The position numbers were made by a program, and so were the translations under genes. Positions 34,863 through 47,915 of a stretch of 64,000 nucleotides of DNA are shown here, piece by piece. Position 1 is the stretch's first letter, and each line of letters begins with the position of its first letter. Source of the stretch: Dermanyssus gallinae (taxonomy: Eukaryota > Arthropoda > Arachnida > Mesostigmata > Dermanyssidae). The stretch is from NCBI GenBank assembly GCA_003439945.1, contig QVRM01006451.1:211001-275000 (forward strand), read 5' to 3'. The notes beneath the pieces were generated by a model. It was not told the DNA's origin. It ran no database searches and saw only the letters and a program-made list of their open reading frames with translations.

Positions 34863-35473
34863 GCCAATTCCTCACGCCGTAGTACAAATTATGCACCGGC
34901 AATTGTTGCCACATGTAAACAAAGATGATCTTCAAGTTTGTTATCAGAACGAACACGTATAGGCCTGCGCGCTATAGGGGTTACAACTCCTGGGCACGCT
35001 TTAAGGCCTATAAAGCACAACACTCAAAACTCAACTGTACGGGTAATCACTGTGACAGAGATCACCGTAGACGAGACACTCAAACTTGTTAAATTCGACC
35101 AATTTAGAAGAGCGAATTGATAGCACGTCTGCTCTCGACAAATCGAACGCAAGAAAAAAAAAATAAAAAAAAAAATATATATATATATATATATTTAAAT
35201 TTTTTTACAGATATAATGTAATTTTCAACGAACTACAGTATCGGTGAGGTGGTAATCTTTTTTTTAGGTTTTTACAAGATGTGTGCGGACACATAGCACT
35301 TGCTTACATTTATGTTCATCTTGAATTTGCTGGTGATCATGCGACTATTCATGGGAAAAGCCTTTCGGCTTTATGTTATCTGCTAAAAGCCAGCAAATGT
35401 TCGCGTTGCGCGAATATATAATGCACTTGCGTTGCTGGCAGGTGTCAGCAATTAGTGTGAACTTACAAAGCAA
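34863..35473. other. Intergenic DNA with short (TA)n
   Basis: An A-run and (TA)n lie near 35154-35194. Nothing else was recognised. Confidence 0.5.
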
Positions 35474-37440
35474 TTAAACCCGTATTTCTCCTCGCTCTCC
35501 AGGCTCAGAATTGCGTAGCATTTCTGTGACACCATGAGGAAGGAGACTTACTTCTCTAGTGCTTGATGCGTCACGCCCGTGCGTTGAGGATCTAGCTGCA
35601 CTCACCCGCCGCTCTCCCTCGGCTCCTCGTCGCGACCTGCCCAGCCAGGGTTTTTTCTGGTGTCCCTCTTCTGGGTAATCTACAGCCCATGATGGAATTA
35701 AGTGCCGCATTTCCATCTCTGCCCCTGTTTCAAGGCTATCGTGTGCGGCACTACCGCGCACAGCTGGCGTGGCAGCAGACCCATCTCACTTTAGGGCAGT
35801 ACAGCGGTAGATGATATGCTCCACATCGTATGACTCCCCCGAGGGGCGGAAGACACACGTATCCCCGTACCAGGCCCTGGGATCTAGTATGAAAAGCAGA
35901 GTTTGTGCCGGTTCATGGCTGTCTGGAGCGGCACGTCGGCCCACACTGGGGCTGCCTTTAGTGCGATCGATTAACCACCGTACCCAGAGACCTTCTCGTG
36001 GCTCTCCCTTCTCTGGGCATTAGTCTGGCGAGATTTCGAGAACCCCACTGCCTTTTCTTCAAGGCGCAGGTAAGCTAATCCCGTAAGTTCCGTATTCAGG
36101 ATTCGAGGCATTATCCGTCTCGTTTGGCCTCTACCGGGTGGCCAGCTGCGGTGATGGAGATGCCTCTCATCATCTTCTTGCCAGTTGGCTAGAGTGCTTT
36201 GGCCTTTCCTAGGACGAGCCTGAGATCGTGCGCTTCCGTCCGGGTTATAACCTTGCCTAGTGCTACGTTGGCTGTCTCCTTGGGGGCACTCTCACGTCAA
36301 GCGGTCACCACAATTTTTTTCCCAGAGGTTTTAGAAAATACATTTTGCATAAGCAGAGCTAGCAAAGCTGAACCAGCTTCTAGTGTTGGACTCACACCCC
36401 ACACAAATACATGTCTGCCTCCGCACCCCCTCAGGGTTCAGATTTGTGTGGCATTACTTCGAGGCCATGAGAAAAGAGTCTCTTACTTTGACCTGCTTGA
36501 TTTCTAGAACGTCTCAGGGAAACAAGCCCAAAATGGAGTTCTGTGTCACTTCAGGGGTGATCCTGTATACCGTGCGTCCAGTCTCATGGCCCTATTTGCT
36601 GTGTTGAGCGCGTTTCGTACATACAGTTCAGCTGTAGCACTCGCTTTAGGACGCCCCGAGTAGACCGACCCCGTCTGAAGCTATACTGAGCGTACCGCAG
36701 GGCTTTATTTGTTTGTAGTTCGTTGTTAAGCCGTTTAACAAATATGTTCTCTAATTCTCTACCTATTGTGTCAATGAGACTAAGATAGGGCGGTAGGCCG
36801 ATGGGGTTGTCTTCCCACAAGAGCTTAGTCACTTCCAAAGACATTTCGTTGAGCCCTGGAGCTTTACCCGGCACCCGGTATTCCTGGCCCTGCTCCGCGT
36901 CGGGAGCCTTCTTGGGCGTACCCGCATTTAATCGCCCGCCCTTAGTGGCTGGTATCGGAAAACCTGCTACGACGTCTCCCATTACATCCAGTAACAGCCC
37001 AGGGTTTCTCGGCGGATCTTGTTTTTAGCAACCCAGTAAGGCAGGCATCATGGGCCCTCCTCTGCCGAATCTATAAGTTCCTTCTATGCGTTTGCCTTGG
37101 TTCTAATTATGAGTAGTCTGAGATGTGCGAGGGTCTACACTCCCCCAACCCCGACAACGCCGTAGCCACTTCTTGCTCCGCCTCGCTGCAATTTGTCTGC
37201 ATTCTTTTGGCATTCCTGTTGGCAGCCGCCATTTGGTTTCCAGTGCTCTTTGTATTCTAGCGTAAAATGAGGTCACCGTCTTTGATCTTGAAAGCTGCTC
37301 GAAACATAATAACCCCCTCCTGGTTTATCTTGGTTCTGATACTGTTGGGCATTTCCGCAAATGTCTTGTCCTTCACCACCCTGATTCAGGCGGTAGCTCT
37401 TGTGTCTTGCTCCACCTTTATCGGGCAGTGCTATACATAC
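35474..37440 (-). pseudogene. R1-like APE-type LINE remnant
   Basis: Read on minus, sequence up to about 37440 resembles the endonuclease-RT linker. RT entry follows at 36584-36982 (VPGKAPGLNEMSLEV, LIDTIGRELENIFVKRLNNE, AQYSFRRGRST), matching R1-type RTs. Motifs A, B and C are not readable. The C-terminal part resumes near 36200, and the zinc-knuckle region at 35810-35880 reads CVFRPSGESYDVEHIIYRC. The downstream frame (35474-35761) has no recognised domain. Numerous frameshifts make this an old relic. Confidence 0.7.
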
Positions 37441-37648
37441 AGGGTGTCCGAAGTTTAATTAGGTAAAATTCTGAACCACGCTCGGTGACAAAATTATGTT
37501 TGCCAATGGAAAGAGGGAGCGGAAATGCTTCGTAAAGGAGTGAGATATATTTTTTAATTTTTTTCTGAATTGTGATCTAAGGGACGGCTGTCTCGACATA
37601 CGTTTAGAAAAATCTAGATCGTCAGAATTATACCTGGTTATAGCTATT

Positions 37649-37665
37649 ATAGAGCAGGGACTATT
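37649..37665. repeat. Target-site duplication, left copy (17 bp)
   Basis: ATAGAGCAGGGACTATT here is repeated exactly at 40218-40234. The two copies bracket the minus-strand CR1/L2-like LINE. Confidence 0.9.
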
Positions 37666-40217
37666 CAATCATATTTATTTCACTTAAATAGAGTATGTAC
37701 AAAATAGTTTATGCTATTATTAAACATAAATACTTGTTGTTTTGCCGTTCCACCGAGAGAAGAAGTGTAAGGATCTTCGTTGCAGTGCCGGACAATTAAC
37801 CGCGTGGTACTTAGCGCATTGCTGCGAGCAGAACCGACAAATACACTGAGTAGTATAGTCTTCATGAAACTCCCTACGGGAGCATACGAGGTGATGGAAC
37901 CCGTGTACGATGTACCTGGTATATACATGCCTGTCATCGCAGGCCACCCCGGCCCACAACCAAGGAGACTTAAAGACGTCGAGCGTTCTTACCTCCGTCG
38001 CTGCTTCCGTGAATTTGCGTCGCCACTCTTCCAAGAAATGGTTAAGTGGCTCCGTCAATGGCATATGCAGCCTAAGCCGAAGCATCTCCACCATCGGCGC
38101 ACAGTCCGACAATACATAGACGAAGCGGCTTCTCGCCTTGATTGAAAGGCAGAGTACTCGCTTCATGTATAGTGTGAAGCACTTTTCAAGCAAAATGAAA
38201 TTAGCTTGAGATAGGTGTTGCCACACTCTGTCTAAGCTATACGCCAACTTTGGCAGAGTTTTTAACATAAACAAGCGCACTGCCGTACCGACGGACAGTC
38301 GCCGTACATCTCCGACCCCTCCGTAGAGAGCTGCCAGTGCCGAGGTAACACTGTTTTCGTAGTGTGTAGTAAACGATGTTCCCCTGTAGTGAATCCGGAG
38401 ACCCAAGTATGGGAAAGAGTTTACAAACTCCTATGGCTTCCCGCAGCAACGAATAGCGTCGTTTGCACCTAAACGCCCGCCGCGACGAAACTTAATCGCC
38501 TTGGTTTTGCGTGAGTTTATTTCTAGCCCTTTTTTCATGAGATACGCCTCTACCATGGCGGTAATGCGCGAGATGGCACCAATGTTACGATGAGCAACAA
38601 CGATGTCATCAGCATACATCACTACCACGGCATGTTGAAACTCTTGACGCACGTATTGAACAAGGTCGGCCAGAAGCAGCGTGAACGAGATGCAGCTTAG
38701 TGGGTCCCCCTGAGGAGTCCCAACATTCTGCGTTAGCTCACGCACGCCGTTCCTTCCCTCGACCAACAGTGTATCATTGTCGAAAAAACTAGAAATTACT
38801 CGCAGAAGAGCTCCACCTATGCCAATCTGTCTAAAACAATCGATCATAAGATCGCGCGGAGCCTTGTCAAAGGCCTTGACGCAGTCAATGAAGACTGCAT
38901 ACAGGTGGCCCCCTGGACGAGACACCGCCCGTTCTACTTCTGATTGCAAAACGTGGATGGCGTCGCGGGTCTTCATGCCTTTTCGAAATCCGAACTGCTC
39001 GGAAGGCAGAGCATTGTTTGCTATATTTGCAATCCTTTCAATAATCAGCTTACAGAATATTTTCTTGAGCGTTCGCTCCGACGCCACTCCCCGGTACAGA
39101 TTTGGGTCACTTCTATCGTCGCCGTGTTTACCCTTGAATAACAGAGAAAGCCTAGCAATGTGCCAAACTCTGGGCATTCGCCCTTCCTCCATAATTCTAT
39201 TAAAGAAATCACAGAGAATCCCCTTCAAGAGCGGCTCCGATTGCACCCAATGTTCGTAGTAGACCCGATCTGGCCCACTACTTTTCCATCTAGGAAGGGA
39301 TCGGATAACTCGGCATACTTCTTCTTCCTCAAAGGGAAGATTCATTGTGCGCTGCTCAAGTGTAAGTGGATACTCAACCTCTGTGGCCGAGTTTTTTACG
39401 TGAGGGTTGAACAGCAGATTCGTCAAATGACGTTCTACCTGCTCGTCACTCAGTGAGTGCCGTATCCCCTTACGAGAGCGGTTTATGTAGGCATGAGGGC
39501 TCCCTTCCTGCTCGTTCAAGTAGACGGGCTTCCTCTCGCCTCGCATGTTCGGACCTTAGAGTCACGGCATAGCCCTATGTAGGACATTTCTACGAGACGC
39601 GTAGTCCTGTCTTCGCCTTGCTTGGAGCTGTGGATCTGCTCGGGCTTTTGCTAGTCTCAGCAAGCCGAGTAGTTCTCTATGTCGGAGGTAACAAGTCCGT
39701 GTGAACCACGGCCGGGATCTCCGCGGCTTGAACTTTTTCCACTTAACTGCTCTCTGCATTACTCCTTCGAGAGTCCGACAGCAGACATCTGCATCACTTC
39801 CGGCCAAGACACTCTCAATACCGACTGGAAGCGCGGCTAAATCGAGTTGACGGGTCGGCTTCATCTGTGAACGTTTCTGCTGTTCCTGCCCTAGAGCAGG
39901 CACGCGTACTACAGCTCGTACAAGTAGATGCTTTCTTGAAGCAAGCTCCAGACTTTCAAGCTCTGAAACTCAGTACGATCAAGATTATGAAACAATAAGT
40001 CTATGGTACTCCTGCCGCTATAGCGGACGTAGGTGAAGTCATTTCGTGCAATAGCACACACAAAACCGACATCATCCATAAGCTGCAGGAGAACTTCCCC
40101 TTTGTCGTCATTGGCTCCCTCATCTATTCTGCAATTAAAGTCACCTCCAACGATTGTTGGAGCCCTAAGGTCAAGACACGAGAGTCCCGCGAATACGACG
40201 TCTGTAACTTCTGCCAG
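37666..40217 (-). pseudogene. CR1/L2-like LINE, 5'-truncated, with 17-bp TSD
   Basis: On minus this begins within an APE endonuclease (VGGDFNCRIDEGAND near 40100-40160, STIDLLFHNL near 39990). A linker frame follows (39903-39562) and then RT (39546-38431): LPRWKSSGPDRVYYEHW, SEQFGFRKGM, motif A YAVFIDCVKAFDKA, motif B GTPQGDPLSC, motif C VMYADDIVV. After another frame change it continues (38406-37720) to a Cys/His-rich C-terminus: HGFHHLVC, then CICRFCSQQCAKYHAVNC. At least three frameshifts and one stop inactivate it. There is no poly-A; the 3' end reads AAATAAATATGATTG. The perfect duplication shows a relatively recent insertion. Confidence 0.9.
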
Positions 40218-40234
40218 ATAGAGCAGGGACTATT
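40218..40234. repeat. Target-site duplication, right copy (17 bp)
   Basis: Identical to 37649-37665; it marks the 5' end of the minus-strand LINE. Confidence 0.9.
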
Positions 40235-40399
40235 GTGATATTAAGAAAAGCTTCGCAAACTTATAATTTTATTTTTGCATGTTTGAATCTTCACGCCCAG
40301 GTTTGTAATTTTTTTCTATTATGTGCGCACTGATCCGGTTAATAGGCAACGGCCCAAAGTTCCACTCCGGACGAACTAGCGCTCAGATTGTAAATTAAT

Positions 40400-42785
40400 T
40401 TGGGGTTAGCCGATTACGTGGTTACAGAAGAAACACAACTAGGTTTCTACGCAGTAACGAGGAAGATTCACGCAGAAATCGTGTGCTTGCATGGACATAG
40501 CAACCATGTGCAGGCTTGTTTACGAGGTGTTAAGGTAGAATCCTATATAAGGAATATTAGGATAAGGGAGGAGTAATATGTCTAGGAGATTGGAATGCAC
40601 ATATTGAACAGCTGGATGAACGAGAAAACAGCGGGCAGGACACTGATACAACTAGCAGCGTCGAGCGAAGCCTAAATTTTAAATTCTGACCCGCGGGTAG
40701 AAAGGAGATATACGTACAGACAGGGTTATGTACTGACGAGGGGTAAAGTAGATAAACATGTAGAGGAAATCAGTGTAGATGAAGAGAAAACATACAATGT
40801 TGGATGTGATCATAACTGGGTAGAAGTGAGCGGGAGGAGAAGAAGTCGGGGCGCGTAGTTGTACAAAAAAAACGTTTGGATAAACACAAATGAGCGCAGA
40901 AAGTAGAATTCATAAAACAGCTCTTCGTAGCAAGTGGGGAAAGGCTGGTTGACGAAATGCATAGGAATATTAAGGACGCATATGGCAATTGCTGTAAGAT
41001 AGGGAAGGGAGTTTAAAAGAGAGGAGAACGAGGGCGATGGAGTGATCAAATAAATAAGGCATACTAGCCGCCGAAAAGATGGAGTAAGTAAGAAGCATAG
41101 AAATGTAGGGGATGGGACGCAGACAAAGCAGGCGATTATTGGACAAACTACAAGGAAGCTAAGAATAAAGCTCAAATTTTAATACAAGATGCAGTCAAAA
41201 ATGAAGACAAGAGGGAATTTAACAGGATTTTGGGAGCCCCCAAGGGCCAGCGAGCAAAACAGTTTTGGGGCTATGTTAGACAGAAAGTAACAAGGATGAC
41301 AAATAACGTCCAAGATAGAACATACACAATAACTGAAATGGACATGGCGTTACAAGCACTATTTGTCGCGACTAGCGTGATGAGTGTAGAAAGGACAAAA
41401 ACGAGCACAGAAATTACAATCACAGCAGATGAGATCGAAGGCGTGGTAAAGAAAATGAATCCAAAAACGGCGTATGGCCTTGACGGGATTTCGATAGGAA
41501 TTGTCCAGGTGTTGGGAAAGGAGTACGTGTACTAGTTAACGAAGCAATTTAATATTATATTTAGAGGGGCAGAATCCCGGTGGGTTGGCGCGAAATAGTT
41601 TCTCTTCTTCCCTTTACAAAATAGGCAACCAATCACAATTACACCTGTAATGTATAGAATATTTATGCAGGCGTTTGAGAGGAGAATGCAGAGTACTCTG
41701 GAGACAAATGAGGAAATAGGAAAATGTCAGTGGAGATATAGAATAGGCTAGATGATCATATTTTTTTATTAAGTCAGGTTGTAGAAACATCGAGATTGCG
41801 GGGACAATGGTGTGCGGCAGGATTTTTAGATCTGAAAAAAGCATATGATATAATGAACAGAACAAAGTTATATCAAATTACATTAGAGAAGGGTTCGGAG
41901 AGACGCTGAAAGAGGAAGAAATGCAGTAGGGTGTAAGGGCCTCTAAAGGTTTAATATGTATAGTAACAAGGAATATATGGAAGGCCATGTATGTGCCAGG
42001 ACTGACTTTTGCTAATGCTTCTCTGATCCACAGCGCGAGGTTGGGAATGAAGTTAGAAACAATGCAAAGAGAAGTGATACGATTTACATTGGGTTGCCGT
42101 TTTAATTGCGCCAGAGAATTTCTTAGAACGGAAAGGGGAATATCAACATTTATACAAAGGAAAGTACAAAGTAAACTAATGTTTGGTATTAGGATTTAAA
42201 ATGTCACAAATAAAATATGGGTTAAACAGATGCAGCTAGTAACGACGGTATTAAGGATTAAAACGAAGTGGGATCGCAGCTAGCAATGGGCAAGAGCGAG
42301 GGTATCGGATAAAATAGTGAAATTAAGGGTAAACAAGTCACATACAGGCAAATAGAAGTTGGCGATGGGTTCCAGATTGAGTTTAGCAGGTATATATGGA
42401 TAGAAAAAGTGGGAAGAGGAGAGGGGAAGAGTGAGTATACGATAATCCAAGAGCAAGTGGGCTATTGGCAGATGCCAAAGCACGGACACAAAGAGCTAAA
42501 TAGACGGAAGGGCAAAGTACAGAATGTCCAGCATGTGGGCTAGGAAATGAGTCAATCGGACATATTGCTAAAGAATGTACAGCCTTGGGGGCAAGCAGAG
42601 ATATAGAGCTGTCCGAGACCTTAGCTTTAGAACCAAATATTAGAATTACCTGGTCAATATTAAAAAGAAGAGGTTGTCCCAATGGAAAGCAAATACTCAG
42701 GCATTGAAGTAAACATTGATTATATGGATGCTTAGGTAACATACATGCTGCTGCTCTAAGCGCCCGTAATAAAAAGTGTAACATG
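40400..42785 (+). pseudogene. APE-type LINE relic of another lineage
   Basis: Decayed plus-strand element. The endonuclease core VICLGDWNAHIEQLDEREN is near 40577-40630. The linker and RT entry lie at 41230-41535 (FWGYVRQKV, ITADEIEGVVKKMNPKTAYG, LDGISIGIV). A short block, RIPVGWREIVSLLPF, is near 41565-41612, and motif A AGFLDLKKAYD near 41818-41850. Motifs B and C are not readable. A C-terminal block is at 41987-42199 (LETMQREVIRFTLGC). The zinc knuckle ECPACGLGNESIGHIAKEC is near 42521-42578. Many stops are present. The 3' end is near 42785, just before (TA)n. The clade is unresolved. Confidence 0.7.
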
Positions 42786-42810
42786 TGTATTTAGGTATAC
42801 ATGCCAAGTA

Positions 42811-42923
42811 ATATATATATATATATATATATAGAAAATATGGTGATGATTTATTAATCATTTACATTACGTTTGCACACTCGGCAGTGCTCGCCTCTAT
42901 ATATATATATATATATATATATT
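42811..42923. repeat. (TA)n split by a 62-bp mini-element
   Basis: TA repeats at 42811-42833 and 42898-42923 enclose the mini-element. The left run also follows the 3' end of the LINE relic. Confidence 0.95.
42834..42895 (-). mobile_element. 62-bp (TA)n-embedded mini-element, copy 2
   Basis: On the minus strand it starts GGCGAGCACTGCCGAGTG and ends ATATTTTC, at the same ends as copies 1 and 3, with TA tracts on both sides. Confidence 0.85.
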
Positions 42924-43164
42924 TACTATATGTATTTACATATAGTATAACATATGTATAATATGATGAATTATAACGGTGATGATCTTTTTATCACATG
43001 TTGAAATGCATGTGATTTTTTTAAGGCTATCACACGTAAAATTTAGTAATCTCGGAAATCGGCTATCACGCACTACAGTAACCTTTATGCCCAGTAGAAT
43101 AGATTTCAGTCAAACATTGGGTGTTCGACCAAGACGTCTTTGGTTACTTGAAAAATACGTCGCA

Positions 43165-43199
<35 letters not shown>

Positions 43200-44501
43200 C
43201 GTACTTAGCTTTTTATATACCCGGTACAGTCCGTTAGTCGTATGCACAAGAAGTGCGTTGTTAGCTGGTCCGTCCAATCCTAGCAGTATGGAGTGGCTCA
43301 TGACTTCGGTGATTTGCGTGGCTGGTAAATGGGTCCGATACTGCCCCAATAGAGGTTTCCGCGGCTAGCTTCATTTGAAGCCTGAGGAACGAAAATAAAA
43401 ATTGCATTTTACCCCAGGGAGCAATTCCTTGAACAGATTGGACGGCCGAGAAATATTTCAAACCATGGCTGACCCATATTATCATATCTCCCCTGTGAGT
43501 GATTTATGTCGTAGCATCGAGAGGAGGATTACAGTCCATTTCCGGTTTTAAATATAATGCATACATTACAAACTGGCTTAATTACTTATTTACAAATATC
43601 GTTACAATTCATTGTAGTATTTTCAGAATGGAGGATATAAGATGTTTTGACGATCCTTATGATTAAATAGGTCTAATTGAGGCATTTTTCAAACCACAGA
43701 AGTTCACGTACCGTCGCCTGCATTATATTTATATACAGACTTCTAAAGGACCTGATTTGCAGACATCTAATTCGAGATTCTCTCGAAACGGAGGTCAGAG
43801 TCGTTGCTGATTGAGGTCCAATTAAGGTCAGCCGTCATCTAATTGATTTAAATGGTTTTTGGGAGCAGCAAAGCAGGTTTCGCTACAGGTTAATCTCCTG
43901 GCCATGAGCTACGCTCTCGATAGCAGCGTGTGCACGCTTGAACATCTGTTATGACTCATACTGCGTGAATATATACAGAATGCCTTGCAGTTCAGCACAG
44001 GTGTATTTTGTAAGATAGTGACTCCAAACTCATTTTGGTTGCTTTATGCCACGACAAGAGCAATGCTTCTAGTAAGTGTATTCTAACGCTTACTTCAGTA
44101 TCTATCTCGACGCCTGCTGTATAAGGTAATCCTAAAAAATGAACTCACGCAAGTGAAAATCATTTGACCGCTCTTCCCAGACCTATATAACTGGATTCGC
44201 CAAACGGCCAAGCGAAAAGTAAGTGCATTAGCACTTGCAAGAGTCGCACAGCCAGATGTGTTAAGAGAAGCGCCCTCTAAGTGAATTTGGCTCTAGTCGA
44301 TAAAAGGCCACTCTAATTGATTATAGCAGATACAGCTCAAGCGTTAAAAACCTATTTTTCCATATGTGGATAAAGCTCCTTTTAATTTAGCTGATCTGCA
44401 CTCTTGTTCATATCTTGCCTTCTTGTTCTAATGGCTCTGACGTCAAGCTCATAATCTCTGTTTCTCTTTTGAATGGAAATAATTATCTATGGGCGGAATT
44501 G

Positions 44502-44549
44502 TCATGGAAGTGGGTACACCGCGAAATAGGGGTGTACCCACTTCCATGA
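44502..44549. repeat. Perfect 19-bp inverted repeat, 10-nt loop
   Basis: TCATGGAAGTGGGTACACC (44502-44520) is matched exactly by its reverse complement at 44531-44549, around the loop GCGAAATAGG. Confidence 0.95.
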
Positions 44550-44724
44550 GTATAATTTCTACGACAATAAATTTAAGTGACTTTGGTGGCTAGCTTGGGC
44601 TTAGTATTGAATATTTTCGTTACACCGGCTTACACACGAGATGTGCAATCAGTCATATGATCTATATGTTATTCTGTGCCATTTATTTTTCGTATATTAC
44701 ATTATGCAGGTGGGACACATAGCA

Positions 44725-44795
44725 CGGAGGATTAGCTAAGGCAATGTGGCTAGCGGGTGCGTATTGTGACTATCACGTGTCTGTATGTTAATCTT
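44725..44795 (-). mobile_element. R4-like LINE 3' UTR fragment
   Basis: The words GATTAGCTAAGGCAATGTGG and GTGCGTATTGTGACTATCAC match, with a few substitutions, the 3' UTR of the R4-like copy at 16680-16735. No coding part is visible. Confidence 0.6.
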
Positions 44796-47734
44796 GTTAG
44801 TAGCAGTAGTATCGGTAAAATCGCCATTTTGCGCTTTATTGTCATTTAGATGAATACACCTTTGTTTTTATAGAAAGAAGTTAAAATCGTACATAATACG
44901 CGTGAACTAAGTGATGATAGTGCTACAAAGGCTACAAATCACGGAAAATAAAATAGCGAAGAACATGCCATATGCATCCGAGTGATGTACTATACGCGAA
45001 CATGTCACCAAATGGTCACACGCATCAGTCATAGGGGTCATTTTGTAATTCTGTGTGGCTCAACGAACTGATCTACTAATTCCGTAGGTTGTATTGGAGG
45101 TAATAACGGGACACTCACACGTTGCCCCCCTATATGGAGTTCCTCTTACTCAATCTCTCCGGGAATCTCTTTGGTACTATTTATCCACACAATGTAGGTA
45201 GTGCCTTTAGTAAACTTCTCACACTGAATAGTAATTTAGTAGCTTGCTGAAAAATAACCATGTGAAATAACATTTCGGTGAACGTTTACACCGATTATAT
45301 TCCCGATAACCCTGCTTCTGCGCGTTAAGGGTTTATCGGTTCATTAGCCCTGAGTGGTACTAAACAAGCATTTCCTTCAATACGATAGTGAGTGTAGTCC
45401 TGTCCAGTACATAAAAACTCAGTCCCTATACGAAGCAGCTATGCGCTCCAATGTTGCTAAGGGCTGCCACAAGCCTACGCTGGCGTTGGGCGTGCCTTGT
45501 ACTGTAACGTGATGGAAATTCTATGTTTTCTAACGGGCCTTGTAGTGTAATGTCGTCGGATTTCTAACGCCAGGCATGAGAAGGCGTATGTTTTCTGATG
45601 CTAAAGTATGTCTGCATCCTTTGGCTTTCGCGACACAGCCTAACCAAACCAGGAGACTTTATGCCTTACACCAGAGGGCATTGAAGGATCAACCACAATG
45701 ACGTCCAAAGCGGAACCTGATGCCTACCTAAGGAAGACTGACGCCATCCCGTGATGAAAACAAAGCCATTTACAGCAAACTTGTAACCCATGTTACTTTC
45801 CTGTCATGCTTGCCATAGCAAAGCCCCGCACTTTAGGGCAGTGAGCGTAACACAAACGTTCATCCTAGGATCACTAAATGGCTGTAATGACTCATTCGTT
45901 GAATTGCAGGGATCTTAGAAGGTGGTCGATTCAAGTTATAGAAAAAGCTGCTCGAAGTAGAAAAAGGCCACGGTGGGCGTTACGAATCCTGACCGCTCGA
46001 CAATGATCCACCGTGTCTTTCGTCGCGCTCTCGCGCATGAGGGCGCACCAAGCGTTGAGCATTTGTCATGCTGCGACCTACGAGCATTTTTCGCACAGTC
46101 AAGATTCTTAAAAAATGCAATCATTTTGAAAATTATTGAGACGGTGCAGACCTCGCACAGTATCAACTTCGGGTTGATCCAACGTCATTAGCCACGGCTC
46201 CTAAACCTTCTGGCAGAAAATAATTTATTGCAAAGTCCACGGAGGGGGTCAACTGAATTAGGAATGGAGGAGAGGTTCTTTGCATGTAGACGCAAAGTGG
46301 CCGCACCAATCGAGCAAACTCCGTATGCAATTAAATCATAAAGGTGCCTTTTCTTTTCGTTCCAAGATAGCGGCGTTCATGTGGACGGATTTGTTATGCG
46401 CTGTCGCATTAATCTACTTTGCAACCCAGAACTATGCTCCGGAACTTGAAGGATCGAGCAGTGAATGACCAACAGTACTCATTTGGAGTAGATGAAGCAT
46501 ACATGAAACATGCAAACGGCCTGCAAAATGCAGTAAGTGTTTATTTGAACATACCTCGACGCCGCTACACGAACGGCGAGCTGCTGGGCGCATCTGCGCT
46601 AGGCCTGCTCTTCCTGCTAAGTGGAGACATCGAACTCAGCACCCCCCGTGCATCATGTGGCAGCCAATTTCAGCAAATAAGAGATCGCTCTATGTGTGAA
46701 GTCTGCAGTAGACGCGTGCACACACGTTGTGCTTTCCAGATTCCCGACAAGCCTACGATTAATTGCGAGTCGTGTTTCTGGAAGCAAGTTTTACTTATCG
46801 TTGCGGCTAACACGGTAGCTAATTCCGAATGTAAATGTACCACCGAACTGCTGGCGCTCAAGAAAGATTTGACAAACTCTTAAGTAGCTCAAAAATAGCA
46901 ACAATGCTGCAGCTGACCCACGCTGAGCTTAACAGACCAAGCAACATCAGCAACAACAAGGGCAGCAACAGCAGGGACGGGAGGACGGCTCACGTGCCAC
47001 ATCCGCATCGCAATACAAGCCACGCCGTCTCGGCTTTAACGGCGATCCACGAAAGAATGTAAACACACCAAAGAACGGACGAGCGAGACACGACAACATG
47101 TGGAACTTCCTTGTAGGAAAGCGCGGACGGGTTGTGCACGTAACGACAGGCGCAAACAAGATGACGGGCTTGCACGTCGTAAACGATCGTAACGTGTCCG
47201 AACTGCCCAGGTTAAAAGCATTATTCCTAACCCGCATCGCACTCTCACACTCGAGCAAAGAACTACAGCAACATGTCACCTGTATCGAAGGCCCCGACGG
47301 TGAAGCTAAAGTGACAAAACTGATTGGGTTGACCCAAGCATATTACAACAGTTTTCACGTTCAAGTCGGAGAGGAGAAATTCCAAGAGATACTTGATTCC
47401 CCGGTTTGGCCCGGAGGCAGCCGCTTCTTTTCCTATCGTGGCCAACTACAACTATAGGGAAAACGAATTAAGTGAGCCCGATATTATGTTTTTTACAGAG
47501 ACTTTTGCAGCCGACATGACACGCCTTTCATTTCCAAGTCATAAGGTGTTTAATGGGCTAGCGTTGAAATCACAAGGATATGGACGGCCAAAATGGGATG
47601 TGACAATAGCAGTTCGGACAACAGAGTGGACCTGTCAAATTAAGTGCACCGCCCGCCAGAACATTGTATAACTTTGTGACTATTTAGTGTGATTATGTAG
47701 CCCACGCGATATAAAGAATGTAGGTATAATACAA

Positions 47735-47915
47735 GTCGAACCCGGTGGCGTGGCGCATTTGCCTGCGCCTCGGGACCGAAGGAGACACATAGATGCGCGG
47801 GTTCGAGCCCCACCGTTGCACATATGTATTTATGGGGCTCCCTTTATGAAGCAATGCGAAAAGCAGTCCCGTGGACGTTGAATCTTGGCTGGGGTCAGCC
47901 CGAAAATTATTTAAA
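47735..47915 (+). mobile_element. tRNA-derived SINE, copy C, inside the LINE endonuclease
   Basis: Begins GTCGAACCCGGTGGCGTGG, has the B-box-like GCGGGTTCGAGCCCC, then TTGCACATATGTATTTATGG and GGTCAGCCCG. The 10-11 bp duplication TATAATACAAG is at 47725-47735 and 47916-47926. Removing one duplication and the SINE makes the endonuclease frame read through, so the SINE is younger than the LINE. Confidence 0.9.

Larger units (their letters stand above)
42924..46400. other. Intergenic stretch with small repeats
   Basis: A (TA)n tract lies at 43167-43198 and an A-rich stretch near 43390-43404. A perfect hairpin is at 44502-44549 and a LINE 3' UTR fragment near 44725-44795. The frames at 42979-43485 and 45936-46191 contain no motif I recognise. 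Confidence 0.5.

Noticed and set aside
37441..37480. ACAGGGTGTCCGAAGTTTAA as a transposon terminal repeat
   Set aside because: It looks like a DNA-transposon end, but no matching inverted copy or target duplication was found nearby.
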